Below are positions 8,041 to 16,045 of a stretch of 64,000 nt of DNA, piece by piece (position 1 is the stretch's first letter; each line of letters begins with the position of its first letter). The position numbers were made by a program, and so were the translations under genes. Below the pieces are notes generated by a model, which was not told where the DNA came from, made no database searches, and saw only the letters and a program-made list of their open reading frames with translations. Source of the stretch: Bacillus licheniformis DSM 13 = ATCC 14580 (GTDB taxonomy: Bacteria; Bacillota; Bacilli; Bacillales; Bacillaceae); assembly GCF_000011645.1 (NCBI RefSeq), contig NC_006270.3, positions 2,849,501 through 2,913,500 on the forward strand, read 5' to 3'.

Positions 8041-8897
8041 TTGCCGTCACCCTTACGAGTAATTGTGATATTCACAGAATTGTCCACAGGGCGGGCGGTA
8101 AGGCGTTCAAGCTCTGCCTGTTTCGTCTCGTTTGAAAGATAGATGCCGCGGAGCTTCAATTCTTGCTCATCCATTAAGCGGATCATATCGTATTTCTGGC
8201 GAATGGCTTTCAACCGTTTATCCGTTACACGAGTGAGCGCCTCCTCGATATTCAAAATATCATCAATAGCCCGCATCTCGGTTTCTTCAATTTCAGTCAC
8301 AACAAGACGCTCATTCATAACCGGAACAGGTTTGACTAGTCCATTCTTATCCGGGGTTTGAACGATGTCCTTGACCTTGCGCATTTGTTGCAGCACGCGG
8401 CGCTGTTTTTCAGATAGGCCGTTTTCTATCCGACTGATCCGCTGCATCATTCTCCGCTCCCGAAGGCTCAATTCCCTGATCGTTAAGTCAATTTGAAAGA
8501 GTGGGTCCGTTTAGATTTCTCCGAACAGCTGTCTCTCATCCTCGTTTAAAAAATCCCACATGATCGTTTCATATTCGCCGGTACGGGCGGAATTTTTATT
8601 TCCTTTTGGTGCGGCATTCCCTTTCGCATTTTCGTTTCCAGGCGGTGCATTCCCGCCCTTGTTTCCTTTGGCGTTTTTATTGCCTATTGGAGCGCTGGGA
8701 CGAAAAGGAGCGCTCCCATTCGATTTAGGAGCGCTCCCTTTGATTTTATCTTCCCATTTATCTATTGCTTTCCACTTGCGGACGGTACTGCTTGAGACGC
8801 CCAATTCATCCGCGATGTCTTTTAATTTCTTGGTTCCGCTGCTTTCTTTCCATAAACGGAACGCTTCGTCACGTCTTGGATCACGCGGTCTGGCCAT
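8037..8897 (-). pseudogene. Phage terminase small subunit interrupted by one in-frame stop
   Basis: Two open segments in the same frame, 8511-8897 and 8037-8471, are separated only by a TAA at 8511-8513. Reading through it gives a continuous protein of about 286 residues. It has an N-terminal helix-turn-helix (LKDIADELGVSSSTVRKWK), an Asn/Gly/Lys-rich linker with several NKNAKGN-type repeats, and after the stop the conserved segment LFQIDLTIRELSLRERRMMQ of PBSX XtmA proteins. The conservation on both sides shows a recent nonsense mutation rather than two genes. A TTG at 8471 could restart the C-terminal part. Confidence 0.85.
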
Positions 8898-8943
8898 TAC
8901 ATTTCACCCACCTCCGCAACCTGAATTGAGTTTGAGTTTGTTT

Positions 8944-9192
8944 TTAAATTTCTTCATCTTTCTGAAGCTGTATATCGAGCTCGATGAGCTTTTTTAAATC
9001 TTCAACAGTGTTCACCTTAATATGACCGCTTTGAAAATCTTTGACCCATTGGGTGATACCTGCCTGAATAATTTTTCGATATTTCTCTTTAGATTGACTG
9101 ATGTTTTCAAGCAATTCAGCGCTATGCAGGAGAAGCAGTTTCTCTTTTTCTTTATCATCGCAGGAACGTATGTTTGTATTTTCTGTTGCCAT
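8944..9192 (-). CDS. Hypothetical phage protein
   Basis: 82 residues, highly charged and mostly helical, with KEKEKLLLLHSAELLENIS and a C-terminal KVNTVEDLKKLIELDIQLQ. It lies directly upstream of the small terminase on the same strand, where PBSX-like phages carry small genes of unknown role. The ATG at 9192 lacks a strong ribosome site. I recognise no family. It may be a helper of packaging or a regulatory protein. Confidence 0.55.
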   Translation of the reverse strand: MATENTNIRSCDDKEKEKLLLLHSAELLENISQSKEKYRKIIQAGITQWVKDFQSGHIKVNTVEDLKKLIELDIQLQKDEEI

Positions 9193-9326
9193 CTGCCTGG
9201 TCCTCCAATAGAATAGAGATGAGAGCGTGATTTTCCCACGAAACGCGGCCGCGTCTTCATCACGCTCTTACCAGGGTGATGGCCTTGGGTAAGGGAGGGT
9301 GTTGTCAGCACCCTCTTTATAAAAAT

Positions 9327-9344
9327 AAGCCCTAACTAGGGCTT
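9327..9344 (-). terminator. Terminator overlapping the end of the DUF4145 gene
   Basis: AAGCCCTA...TAGGGCTT palindrome. On the minus strand it is followed by ATTTTTATAAAG. The TAG stop of the DUF4145 gene lies inside the hairpin, so coding and termination signals overlap. Confidence 0.6.
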
Positions 9345-10105
9345 GGTGAATTTGTTATTTTAATATGAGGTAATTCATAAATATTAAATAGTATTAAATC
9401 TAATGTTTCTAGATATAACAATAAATCTCTCCGTTTCGGTCGAAATATTTCATGTACTGTCTGATTTCCTACATCTTTAATTTCCAAGAGTATCCTTCGT
9501 TGTTCCTCATCAATTATATTCTTTTCTTTAAGTTCATTTATCTTTTGAACCAAATTTAAATTGACCATTACCGGGTTTTTATGACCATCTAACACTGGTT
9601 CTCCCTTCTTAATCTTCGGTCTTTTATCAATTCCATTTACCATACATATTGATTCAATAAGCATTCTAATTCCCGTATTGCATAATAAATTCATACGTTG
9701 GCGATAAGCATTAATTGTTTCATTTCTAATTCCATTTATTAAGTTAGGTAAGTGATCGAATTCATATTTTTCTTTGAATTGTAATAACTGTTCTACCGGA
9801 TCCTCCTTTTTTGGCTCTTCTGGAAAGACAGTGTATTCGACAAAGTATTCTCTATCAGTATGATAATTTGAACCGACTATATGAAACATATCTTCATCGC
9901 CGTATATTTTTAGAAAAGCAATAGCGTCACAACCTCTACATTGAACTATTGCATAATCCTCATTAAATTGAAAATCAATTTCTTCATCATAATCTAAATT
10001 ACTTATTGAATACTTTAGTTCATTGTCATGCTCATTTTTAACTATCTGATGGTTTGTTTTTCTCTTACAAGCTCTACAGTACAATTTCTCCGGCACAACG
10101 GTCAT
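9332..10105 (-). CDS. DUF4145 domain protein
   Basis: 257 residues from the ATG at 10105, which follows AGGGTGG; a GTG nine bases upstream is less likely. The N-terminus has a zinc-ribbon-like pair, LYCRACKRKTNH near residue 9 and VQCRGCDAIAF near residue 55. The C-terminal half matches DUF4145: a helical region with NTGIRMLIESICMVNGI, LVQKINELKEKNIIDEEQRR and IKDVGNQTVHE. DUF4145 occurs as a stand-alone protein and fused to restriction enzymes, often near defence genes. Here it adjoins a broken cytosine methyltransferase in the same direction. It is more AT-rich than the neighbouring phage genes, which suggests separate acquisition. A defence role is inference. Confidence 0.7.
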   Translation of the reverse strand: MTVVPEKLYCRACKRKTNHQIVKNEHDNELKYSISNLDYDEEIDFQFNEDYAIVQCRGCDAIAFLKIYGDEDMFHIVGSNYHTDREYFVEYTVFPEEPKKEDPVEQLLQFKEKYEFDHLPNLINGIRNETINAYRQRMNLLCNTGIRMLIESICMVNGIDKRPKIKKGEPVLDGHKNPVMVNLNLVQKINELKEKNIIDEEQRRILLEIKDVGNQTVHEIFRPKRRDLLLYLETLDLILFNIYELPHIKITNSPSPS

Positions 10106-10160
10106 ATATTCCACCCTTTTTAGAAAAATAATAACATTTTTCTAAATGTAGTGAGAATTA

Positions 10161-11181
10161 TTAAAACCACTGATTGTAAATCTGTTCCGATATTTTTTTC
10201 ATCATGACCGGAGGAACACTCATCCCACAAACATATTGAACAGATGCGTCCATAAAATCATAATCGAGTGGGAAAGATTGCATTAAAATGATATCCCGTT
10301 CAGAGATATAGTAGGGCTCATCATAACGGACAAATACCGAACCACTCCCGAGAGTAGGCGGGACAAGGCTATTTTTCACTAATATCGTATTGAAATTAGA
10401 TTCTTTCCCTTCAATCCTTTTCGTGATGTCTCCCATTATTATCCGACGGCCGTCGCTTCACCCATCTTTTATAAAGCTTTGATGTTTCTTTAAGCCTTGC
10501 ACCATGGCCGCTTCTGAATTCTTTATATACAATCGGTGGCTCATTGAAGGACAATTTAAGCGGTAGTAAATTCAAGTCCTTCCTTCGGCAAATAAAAAAG
10601 ACCCGCTCTCTACGTTGCGGGGCTCCCATTGTGGCAGCATTCAACAAGAACAGTTGAACATCATATCCAATTTCCTTGGTCCGTTCAATCACCAGCTTCA
10701 CATAACCTTTTGCATTTCCGCTGACCATTCCTTTGACATTCTCGGCCACAAAGATTTTTGGCCGCAGCCTTTCAACAGCATCAAGGTAATGAAAAAATAG
10801 ATCATCAAGTGACTGTTTTGCCTGTCCTTTACGAAAGGCTTTTTCTTTTCCCCAAGCCTTTTCCCGATCCCCCGCAATAGAAAACACGCTGCAGGGCGGG
10901 GAACCATCAAAAATATCTAAATCGAACAATTCATCAGGCAGATTTTCCATTTTGTTAAAGTCTCTGATGTCCATAAGAAAAGGATATATCGGATTATGAT
11001 TCTTCCTGTAAATCTTCATCATTTGCGGATCGATCTCACAGTTCCCCAAAAGATCGTAACCGGCGAGCTTATAGCCCATAGAGGAACCCCCGCCCCAAGA
11101 GAATGTACTGAATACTTTAAGGCCATTTTTCTTGATGTTTTTTAAATCGCCCAACTTCCAACGGTACTCTTTCTTTTCCAT
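10161..11181 (-). pseudogene. DNA cytosine-5 methyltransferase with a frameshift
   Basis: The first segment (11181 to 10411) contains motif I (FSTFSWGGGSSMGY), motif IV with the catalytic Pro-Cys (DGSPPCSVFS), motif VI (ENVKG) and motif VIII (QRRERVFFI). The second segment (10436 to 10161, another frame) holds motif IX (RIEGKESNF, LMQSFP) and motif X (VCGMSVPPVMM). Together they form a complete C5 methyltransferase of about 340 residues. Removing one A from AATAATGGGA near 10436 joins the frames as ...PSDNMGDITKRIEG. The target-recognition region between VIII and IX is short, as in phage-borne orphan enzymes. No restriction endonuclease gene is seen. Confidence 0.85.
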
Positions 11182-11189
11182 GTAATCAT

Positions 11190-11546
11190 CTATTCATTAA
11201 ATGAAAATCCGCATTTGGGGCAGGTATGTTGGAAATGATCATCTTCATAATCATCCAGGTCTAATTCCTGGCTGTCATTGATTTTTCCTTCGTTGCCTTC
11301 ATGCTCAGCCAGCTCTCCCAAGATTTCATCTATTTCACTTTCTGAGAAGCCTGTAAGGGATAGATCAAAATTATTGTGCTGCAGGTCTTCCAAAACCTGT
11401 TCAAGTTTGTAATCATCCCAGTCACCGCTGATCTTATTTAAAGCCAGGTTGAGCGCTTTTTCCTCAGCCTCATCAAAATTTACAACTGAAACCAGGAGAG
11501 TCTTTGGATTTTCTTCCATGAGGACGCAAAGATTATAGGAAGCCAT
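11190..11546 (-). pseudogene. C-terminal piece of a ParB-nuclease-type DNA modification protein
   Basis: 118 residues. VNFDEAEEKALNLALNKISGDWD matches the end of the ParB/Srx-like domain found in phage proteins that precede DNA methylases. LEDLQHNNFDLSLTGFSESEID and a final zinc-binding CPKCGF follow. The N-terminal part of the ParB domain, with its GHxR motif, is missing and is replaced by unrelated residues (MASYNLCVLMEEN). The gene therefore looks truncated by a deletion. It lies 8 bp upstream of the methyltransferase in the same direction, the usual partnership in these phages. Confidence 0.6.
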
Positions 11547-11576
11547 ATAAAAATGACTTCCTGTGCAAACGGGATC

Positions 11577-11864
11577 TCACCGCTTGCGTTCCCCGTGACT
11601 ATCGCGCGCAATCCTGCATAGACTCCAGCCGCTCCTCCTTTGAAGCTGACGATCTTCATCATCATTCGATACATCCGAGTTCACCCTTGATAAGGGAAAG
11701 GTGCGTCTCCCATTCTGGCCAATAAAAAAGCGGCCACCAATCAGCTGCACAACATCCGTGTGCAAAAGATCAGTGTCCGCAGGCTCTCCGTCTTGGACTC
11801 GATATTCACGTTCGTTTTTCTTGTCTCTATCGTATGACAAAATGGAATAGAAAAAGTCCCCCAT
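11577..11864 (-). pseudogene. Unassigned phage-derived reading frame, probably a fragment
   Basis: 95 codons, readable as a protein-like start (MGDFFYSILSYDRDKKN) that turns into low-quality Arg/Ser-rich sequence. An overlapping frame (11480-11674) reads IVSFKGGAAGVYAGLRAI, so the stretch is probably a mosaic of broken frames. It contains one copy of the 26-bp direct repeat (11773-11798). I recognise no family. Confidence 0.3.
11773..11798. repeat. 26-bp direct repeat, copy 1
   Basis: Identical to 16490-16515 over 26 bp (begins GTGTCCGCAGG, ends CGTCTTGGAC). On the minus strand both copies can be read as VQDGEPADT in one frame. The pair brackets the yezG, LXG toxin, rap-phr and arpU genes. 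Confidence 0.85.
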
Positions 11865-11926
11865 TTTATCCCCCTTTTTGTCGGCTTTTTCTCGGATATC
11901 TAACCATTAAACAGCAACTTCTTCAT

Positions 11927-11953
11927 AAAAAAACTCCCCTTTCATAGGGAGCT
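11927..11953 (-). terminator. Terminator of the toxin-immunity operon
   Basis: On the minus strand CTCCC, a 7-nt loop and GGGAG are followed by seven T. It lies just past the yezG stop codon. Confidence 0.8.
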
Positions 11954-11958
11954 TATTA

Positions 11959-12438
11959 TTAATTATTATTTGAATTTAAATACTCTTCCAAGAATCTAAT
12001 ATTATCTTCATCATTAGGAAAAATGCCTAAGTTCTTATATTCCCAGATAATTTGTCGTTGAGAACCATTTAAATCTGATTTAATTACATCATCATAATTA
12101 TAATCCATTGAAAACTTTCCATTTCTCTCGAGTGTTAAAGTGAGATTTGTCCAAACTTCGGAATTATTTTGTTTAAACTCATTTTGCAGATCCTCAAATA
12201 AATCATGAAGCTCAAACAATAACTCATCATAGATATCTTCACTAACATTGAAATGTTCAGGTATGTTATGAGAATAAATATAATCCTTATTTTGCGGTAC
12301 ATTAAAATAAAAGAAAACCTCTGATGAATCATCTAATATTTCAGCATAGAGATAGACCTTTTCCCATTCAGTAGGGATGATTTCGTTAATCCCCTCTGCT
12401 ATCTCTTGGTATAATTTTTCCATCTTTTCAGTTTCCAT
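11959..12438 (-). CDS. yezG: YezG/DUF600-family immunity protein
   Basis: 159 residues, acidic, matching the YezG family (DUF600) of immunity proteins that neutralise LXG nuclease toxins. Typical features are MEKLYQEIAEGINEIIPTEW at the N-terminus, SEVFFYFNV, WTNLTLTLERNGKFSMDYNYDD, and a C-terminal WEYKNLGIFPNDE. It starts 5 bp after the toxin stop codon in the same direction, so toxin and immunity are co-transcribed. A terminator follows. The low GC content resembles the toxin's C-terminal end and suggests that the tip and its immunity gene travelled together. B. subtilis has the same yezG-yeeF pair beside rapH. Confidence 0.88.
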   Translation of the reverse strand: METEKMEKLYQEIAEGINEIIPTEWEKVYLYAEILDDSSEVFFYFNVPQNKDYIYSHNIPEHFNVSEDIYDELLFELHDLFEDLQNEFKQNNSEVWTNLTLTLERNGKFSMDYNYDDVIKSDLNGSQRQIIWEYKNLGIFPNDEDNIRFLEEYLNSNNN

Positions 12439-12443
12439 AAATA

Positions 12444-14438
12444 TTAACCTCCATTCTCATTTTTAATTCTTATTTTTTTGATTTTTTCATTCCCAATTTT
12501 ATATTCGACTTTAAAATAATCCGGTCTTAAAGAGTCATTTTTATATATAGGGCTGATCTTGACCTTAACTTTTTTTGGGGGAACTTCTTTTAAAGCGTTC
12601 CTCCATTCTTGTTCCATCTCATACCACTTTCCGCCTCTTCTATTAACCTGAGAATTCATAGGCACAAGATTATCTATGTCCCCTGAACCTTTAAATTGAG
12701 AAGCAATTAAATGTCCTCCGTCATCATCTGGCAGTCTATCTGGTTTACCAACGTTAGATTGAGCATACAGATTTCTTTTTGCTTTTCCAAGTTGCAAATC
12801 GGCATTTACACTATTAATTCGACCCTTTTGATCCGTTTTAAACGTATAGCCCTGTTTTGTTTCATACACAACGTTTGGCTTCAAAACTTTTTTACGATTT
12901 AATCTGGTATACTGGTCTCCGTATTTTACTGTATGTACTGCATGACTATCTGCTTTTCCAGGTTTTTTCCCACTATTAGCTTTAAAAAGCACACTTTTCT
13001 TTTTATCCTCAAGCAGCTCCTTCAGCAAAGGCGTATTTTTCACATTAGGGGCCTCTCCCGCTCTTTGGAGCATCCCTTCTAATGCAGGAGTATAGCGGTT
13101 TTTAGGCGGATTGAAATGCTGTTTAACAGAGTTAATATTTTTCTTTGCTGTTTGGGCTGCAGCCTTGCCAGCTTTGCCAAGACTTTTTGAGCCTGATACG
13201 ACAGTAGGACCGGCCTCTGCCAACCCCCATATCGTCCCAATCGCATAAGCAATATAGTGTCCGCGAGAATATGAATCCCCATGTACCATCTTTTCATCCC
13301 AAGAATCTGCGATTGATTGCAACATACTTTCGAAAGCGGCTTTGTAATCATACTCAAGTACTGAATTTACAGTTGCTTTTGGGTTTTTAATAAAGTCGTC
13401 TGCTTGTCCAATAAGAGCTTTACCTGTTTCAATCGTTCCTTGGATCGTATCTTTTGCAAATTCATATCCTCCAACCACAAAGCCTTTCATACTTTCTAAG
13501 ACATGTTTTCCATCTTCCAGAGTTCCTTTAATTGGATCTGCTCTGAACTCATAAGCTTCTTCAATGGCAGTAACATAATTCATCTGTTCAGATGTAAGAT
13601 TATCATATCCAATCTCTCTAGCAACTTTGAGAAACTCATCCGGATCATCATACAACTTTTCAAGTTTTTTCTTCAACGTATCAGTATGACTCATAGGTTC
13701 TATTTTGCTGGCCTCTTTTTCAAGCTTTGATCTCTTATCCAGCTTATCCAACATGACGCCCATCGCTGTGTCTTGTCCACCACGTAAAGCATCCATCTCA
13801 TCTGGCTTTAAAATCGAGCCTTTTTGGTAACCGGTAATTTCAATTTTAGGGCCTGTGTACATTTTTTCAAGCCGGCTTATGTATCTCTGCATCGTTTCCA
13901 GGTCGTTTTCAGCGGTTTTAAGAGCGCTTGTCTGTTCGCGGTCGAAGGCGTGCAGCTTTTCAATTGTCTGATTGATTTCCTTTAAAGCTTTCTGATTCTG
14001 TTCGTGAAAACCGCTGTCATTCAAATCAGGCAAATCGACAATGTGGCTGACTTTTGCGATCGTGGCATTTGTTTTAGAAACCAAACGCTTCGTAGTGCGG
14101 TCGGCCGCATTCAATCCTTGTTCCAGCTCGTGCTCAAGAAAGCTTTGCGAAATAAACCCGTTGTGGTTTGGTTCCAGCGAATTCAGCGCGCTTTTCATTT
14201 TCTTCAGCGTGGAACTGTATTCCTCTATGAAAGTATCATAGAACTGTAGAAAAGGGGTGTGGCATTCCTCGTAAAAGGCGCGGATCGCGTCGCCGCCTTT
14301 TCCTTTTAAAGCATCATCAAGTGATGTAATGCCCTCTACGGCTTTTTTGACTTTGGATAATTCGTCTGACTGCTGTTTTAATTGTTCCAGCGTTTGATCA
14401 ATTGCATGGTGCAACGCATGGACATCAAGAGTCTTCAT
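12444..14438 (-). CDS. LXG-domain polymorphic toxin with C-terminal nuclease (YeeF-like)
   Basis: 664 residues from the ATG at 14438, which has AGAGGGGA upstream; a longer frame adds 16 residues without support. The N-terminal LXG domain (about 1-210) is the helical delivery module for the type VII (Yuk/Esx) secretion system: MKTLDVHALHHAIDQTLEQL, LKGKGGDAIRAFYEECHTPF. A linker with KGSILKPDEMDALRGGQD and a pre-toxin region follow. The C-terminus (about 540-664) carries DGGHLIASQFKGSGDIDNLV, the DGGH motif of beta-beta-alpha metal DNA/RNA nucleases. The likely use is killing of neighbouring bacteria, with protection by the adjacent YezG. The tip is AT-rich compared with the LXG part. Confidence 0.92.
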   Translation of the reverse strand: MKTLDVHALHHAIDQTLEQLKQQSDELSKVKKAVEGITSLDDALKGKGGDAIRAFYEECHTPFLQFYDTFIEEYSSTLKKMKSALNSLEPNHNGFISQSFLEHELEQGLNAADRTTKRLVSKTNATIAKVSHIVDLPDLNDSGFHEQNQKALKEINQTIEKLHAFDREQTSALKTAENDLETMQRYISRLEKMYTGPKIEITGYQKGSILKPDEMDALRGGQDTAMGVMLDKLDKRSKLEKEASKIEPMSHTDTLKKKLEKLYDDPDEFLKVAREIGYDNLTSEQMNYVTAIEEAYEFRADPIKGTLEDGKHVLESMKGFVVGGYEFAKDTIQGTIETGKALIGQADDFIKNPKATVNSVLEYDYKAAFESMLQSIADSWDEKMVHGDSYSRGHYIAYAIGTIWGLAEAGPTVVSGSKSLGKAGKAAAQTAKKNINSVKQHFNPPKNRYTPALEGMLQRAGEAPNVKNTPLLKELLEDKKKSVLFKANSGKKPGKADSHAVHTVKYGDQYTRLNRKKVLKPNVVYETKQGYTFKTDQKGRINSVNADLQLGKAKRNLYAQSNVGKPDRLPDDDGGHLIASQFKGSGDIDNLVPMNSQVNRRGGKWYEMEQEWRNALKEVPPKKVKVKISPIYKNDSLRPDYFKVEYKIGNEKIKKIRIKNENGG

Positions 14439-14632
14439 GGCATTCCCCTCTAATACTAAAGTTACAATCAGTATAGATTTTACCACTTTACGGAAAGAAA
14501 TTGGTGAATAAATCCTGTCTATCCATGAAAATGAATCTTATTGATCAGGTCTTAAAACCCAACACAGTCGACAGGCTTTTTTTGAATTCCAAAAAAGGAA
14601 AATCATTGTAAAAAAATGATCCTTTCTGTAAA

Positions 14633-15823
14633 ATGAAAGGTATGCAGAAAAAGGAAATGGATACTTATTTTTTTGAATATTTCAAATCAATTATACGAAA
14701 GGAATGGTGGGAATTGGTTGTTAAAATACGATCCGAAAAGGTCGGGAATATGTTGAATCAATGGTATGCAACAATTAAGTTACAGCAAGTTCATAAAGCA
14801 ACTCAAATGAAGAAAGAAATTCAGAAGGCTATTGATAATATGGAGAAGAATCAAGATGTTTTGCTTTATTTCAATATGATAGATTCTCGGTATAAATTAT
14901 TGATCGAAAAATATAACGAATCCGGAAGCATCTTAAAAAGTCTTAAGTATAGAGCTGAAGAAAAGAAGACGGACGACATGCTTCAGTATTACTTTTACTT
15001 TTTCAGCGGGCTGTATCAGTTTTACATAAAGAACTTTACGAAAGCCATTAATTTTTATCGCATTGCTGAAAATTGGATAAATAAAATACCAGACGAAGCA
15101 GAACGAGCAGAATTCAATTATCAAATTGCTATTGCATATTATGAAATTCACCAAAATTTTTTCTCGTTAACACACGCAGAAAAAGCGCTCGAAAGCTTTT
15201 TAGCCCTTGGAAATTATGAAAATAGGGCAGCAACCACTCAAATGATAATTGCGGCAAACAGACTGGATCTACATCAATACGAATTAACTGAGTCCGTATA
15301 TAAAAAAGCAATAAAAATGGCTGCTGATACCCGACAAAATTACGTTGAGGGACTCGGACATCACAATCTCGGTCTTGCTTACGAACGACAAGAAAAACTC
15401 GATTTAGCGCGTGAATCCTTCGAAATAGCTCTCGACATTTTTGAAAATCTACATTCCAAAATCGCAATCATCAGAACTTCTTATATGCTGGCAAGGGTTT
15501 TATTCAAGAAAGGTTTATTCGAAGAAGGGACACATTGGTATCAAAAAGCCCTCAATCTCGCAAAAGAAATAAACGAAAAAACGTACGAAGCCAAGTTATT
15601 AGTCATACACTCAATATATAAAGAGTTGGATAAGACCTTATTAGATAAAGGATTGAATATGCTAAGAGACAAAAAGCTTTGGTCAGACGTAGCAGATTTA
15701 GCTATCATTGCAGCAAGACACTTCAAAAAGAAGGAATATCATGAATTAGCGGCGAAATACTTCGATGAAGGAGTAGTCGCTCGCGACAAAATTCAAACAT
15801 GGACGGAGGAACTTGTCTCATGA
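14633..15823 (+). CDS. Rap family TPR regulator/phosphatase
   Basis: Up to 396 residues. After an N-terminal three-helix bundle (VGNMLNQWYATIKLQQVHK) come tetratricopeptide repeats: YYFYFFSGLYQFYIKNFTKA, YVEGLGHHNLGLAYERQEKL, and ARVLFKKGLFEEGTHWYQKA. Rap proteins dephosphorylate Spo0F or block response regulators such as ComA and are inhibited by Phr peptides. The N-terminal 25-35 residues exceed the usual Rap start, so translation may begin later, for example at the TTG near 14717. The ATG at 14633 has a poor ribosome site. It is divergent from the LXG toxin and overlaps phr by 4 bp. The same neighbours (yezG-yeeF-rapH-phrH) occur in B. subtilis. Confidence 0.88.
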   Translation: MKGMQKKEMDTYFFEYFKSIIRKEWWELVVKIRSEKVGNMLNQWYATIKLQQVHKATQMKKEIQKAIDNMEKNQDVLLYFNMIDSRYKLLIEKYNESGSILKSLKYRAEEKKTDDMLQYYFYFFSGLYQFYIKNFTKAINFYRIAENWINKIPDEAERAEFNYQIAIAYYEIHQNFFSLTHAEKALESFLALGNYENRAATTQMIIAANRLDLHQYELTESVYKKAIKMAADTRQNYVEGLGHHNLGLAYERQEKLDLARESFEIALDIFENLHSKIAIIRTSYMLARVLFKKGLFEEGTHWYQKALNLAKEINEKTYEAKLLVIHSIYKELDKTLLDKGLNMLRDKKLWSDVADLAIIAARHFKKKEYHELAAKYFDEGVVARDKIQTWTEELVS

Positions 15824-15951
15824 AAAAATTACTTTTAGGTGCAGTAATAACAGGTGTATTTTTAACTGGTATTTTAAACTTTACTACTCAAGGAAAAGCT
15901 GAATTCGGTACTGGAGACTTTAAAGTTGCTGAAAATGCGTTTTTTGGTTAA
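15820..15951 (+). CDS. Phr pro-peptide (Rap inhibitor)
   Basis: 43 residues, overlapping the rap stop codon as ATGA with a GGAGGA ribosome site. It begins MKKLLLGAVITGVFLTGIL, a secretion signal. The exported tail is GKAEFGTGDFKVAENAFFG. Mature Phr peptides are usually five or six residues cut from or near the C-terminus, so ENAFFG or NAFFG is the likely signal, but this tail lacks the basic residue common in Phr pentapeptides. The terminator follows within 60 bp. The rap-phr cassette arrangement makes the assignment firm even though the active peptide is not determined. Confidence 0.8.
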   Translation: MKKLLLGAVITGVFLTGILNFTTQGKAEFGTGDFKVAENAFFG

Positions 15952-16002
15952 ATCATAACGTGATTCAGTTCGGCCCTTAAGATTAAAAAAGTACACTTTG
16001 AT

Positions 16003-16031
16003 AAAGCGGACTCCTGGGAGTCTGCTTTTTT
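16003..16031 (+). terminator. Terminator of rap-phr
   Basis: AAAGCGGACTC, CTGG loop and GAGTCTGCTTT, followed by a T run. It also stands at the end of the convergent arpU remnant. Confidence 0.88.
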
Positions 16032-16045
16032 GTTCACAACAGCCC

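Noticed and set aside
8560..8997. 145-codon plus-strand frame opposite the small terminase
   Set aside because: It is the shadow of the Asn/Gly/Lys-rich linker on the other strand; no ribosome site.
9012..9311. 99-codon minus-strand frame overlapping the gene at 8944-9192
   Set aside because: Arg/Pro-rich low-quality sequence in an alternative frame; the 82-codon frame has the more protein-like composition.
12711..12902. Plus-strand frame opposite the toxin nuclease tip as an antisense antitoxin
   Set aside because: No ribosome site or promoter is evident, and the YezG-type immunity gene already accounts for protection.
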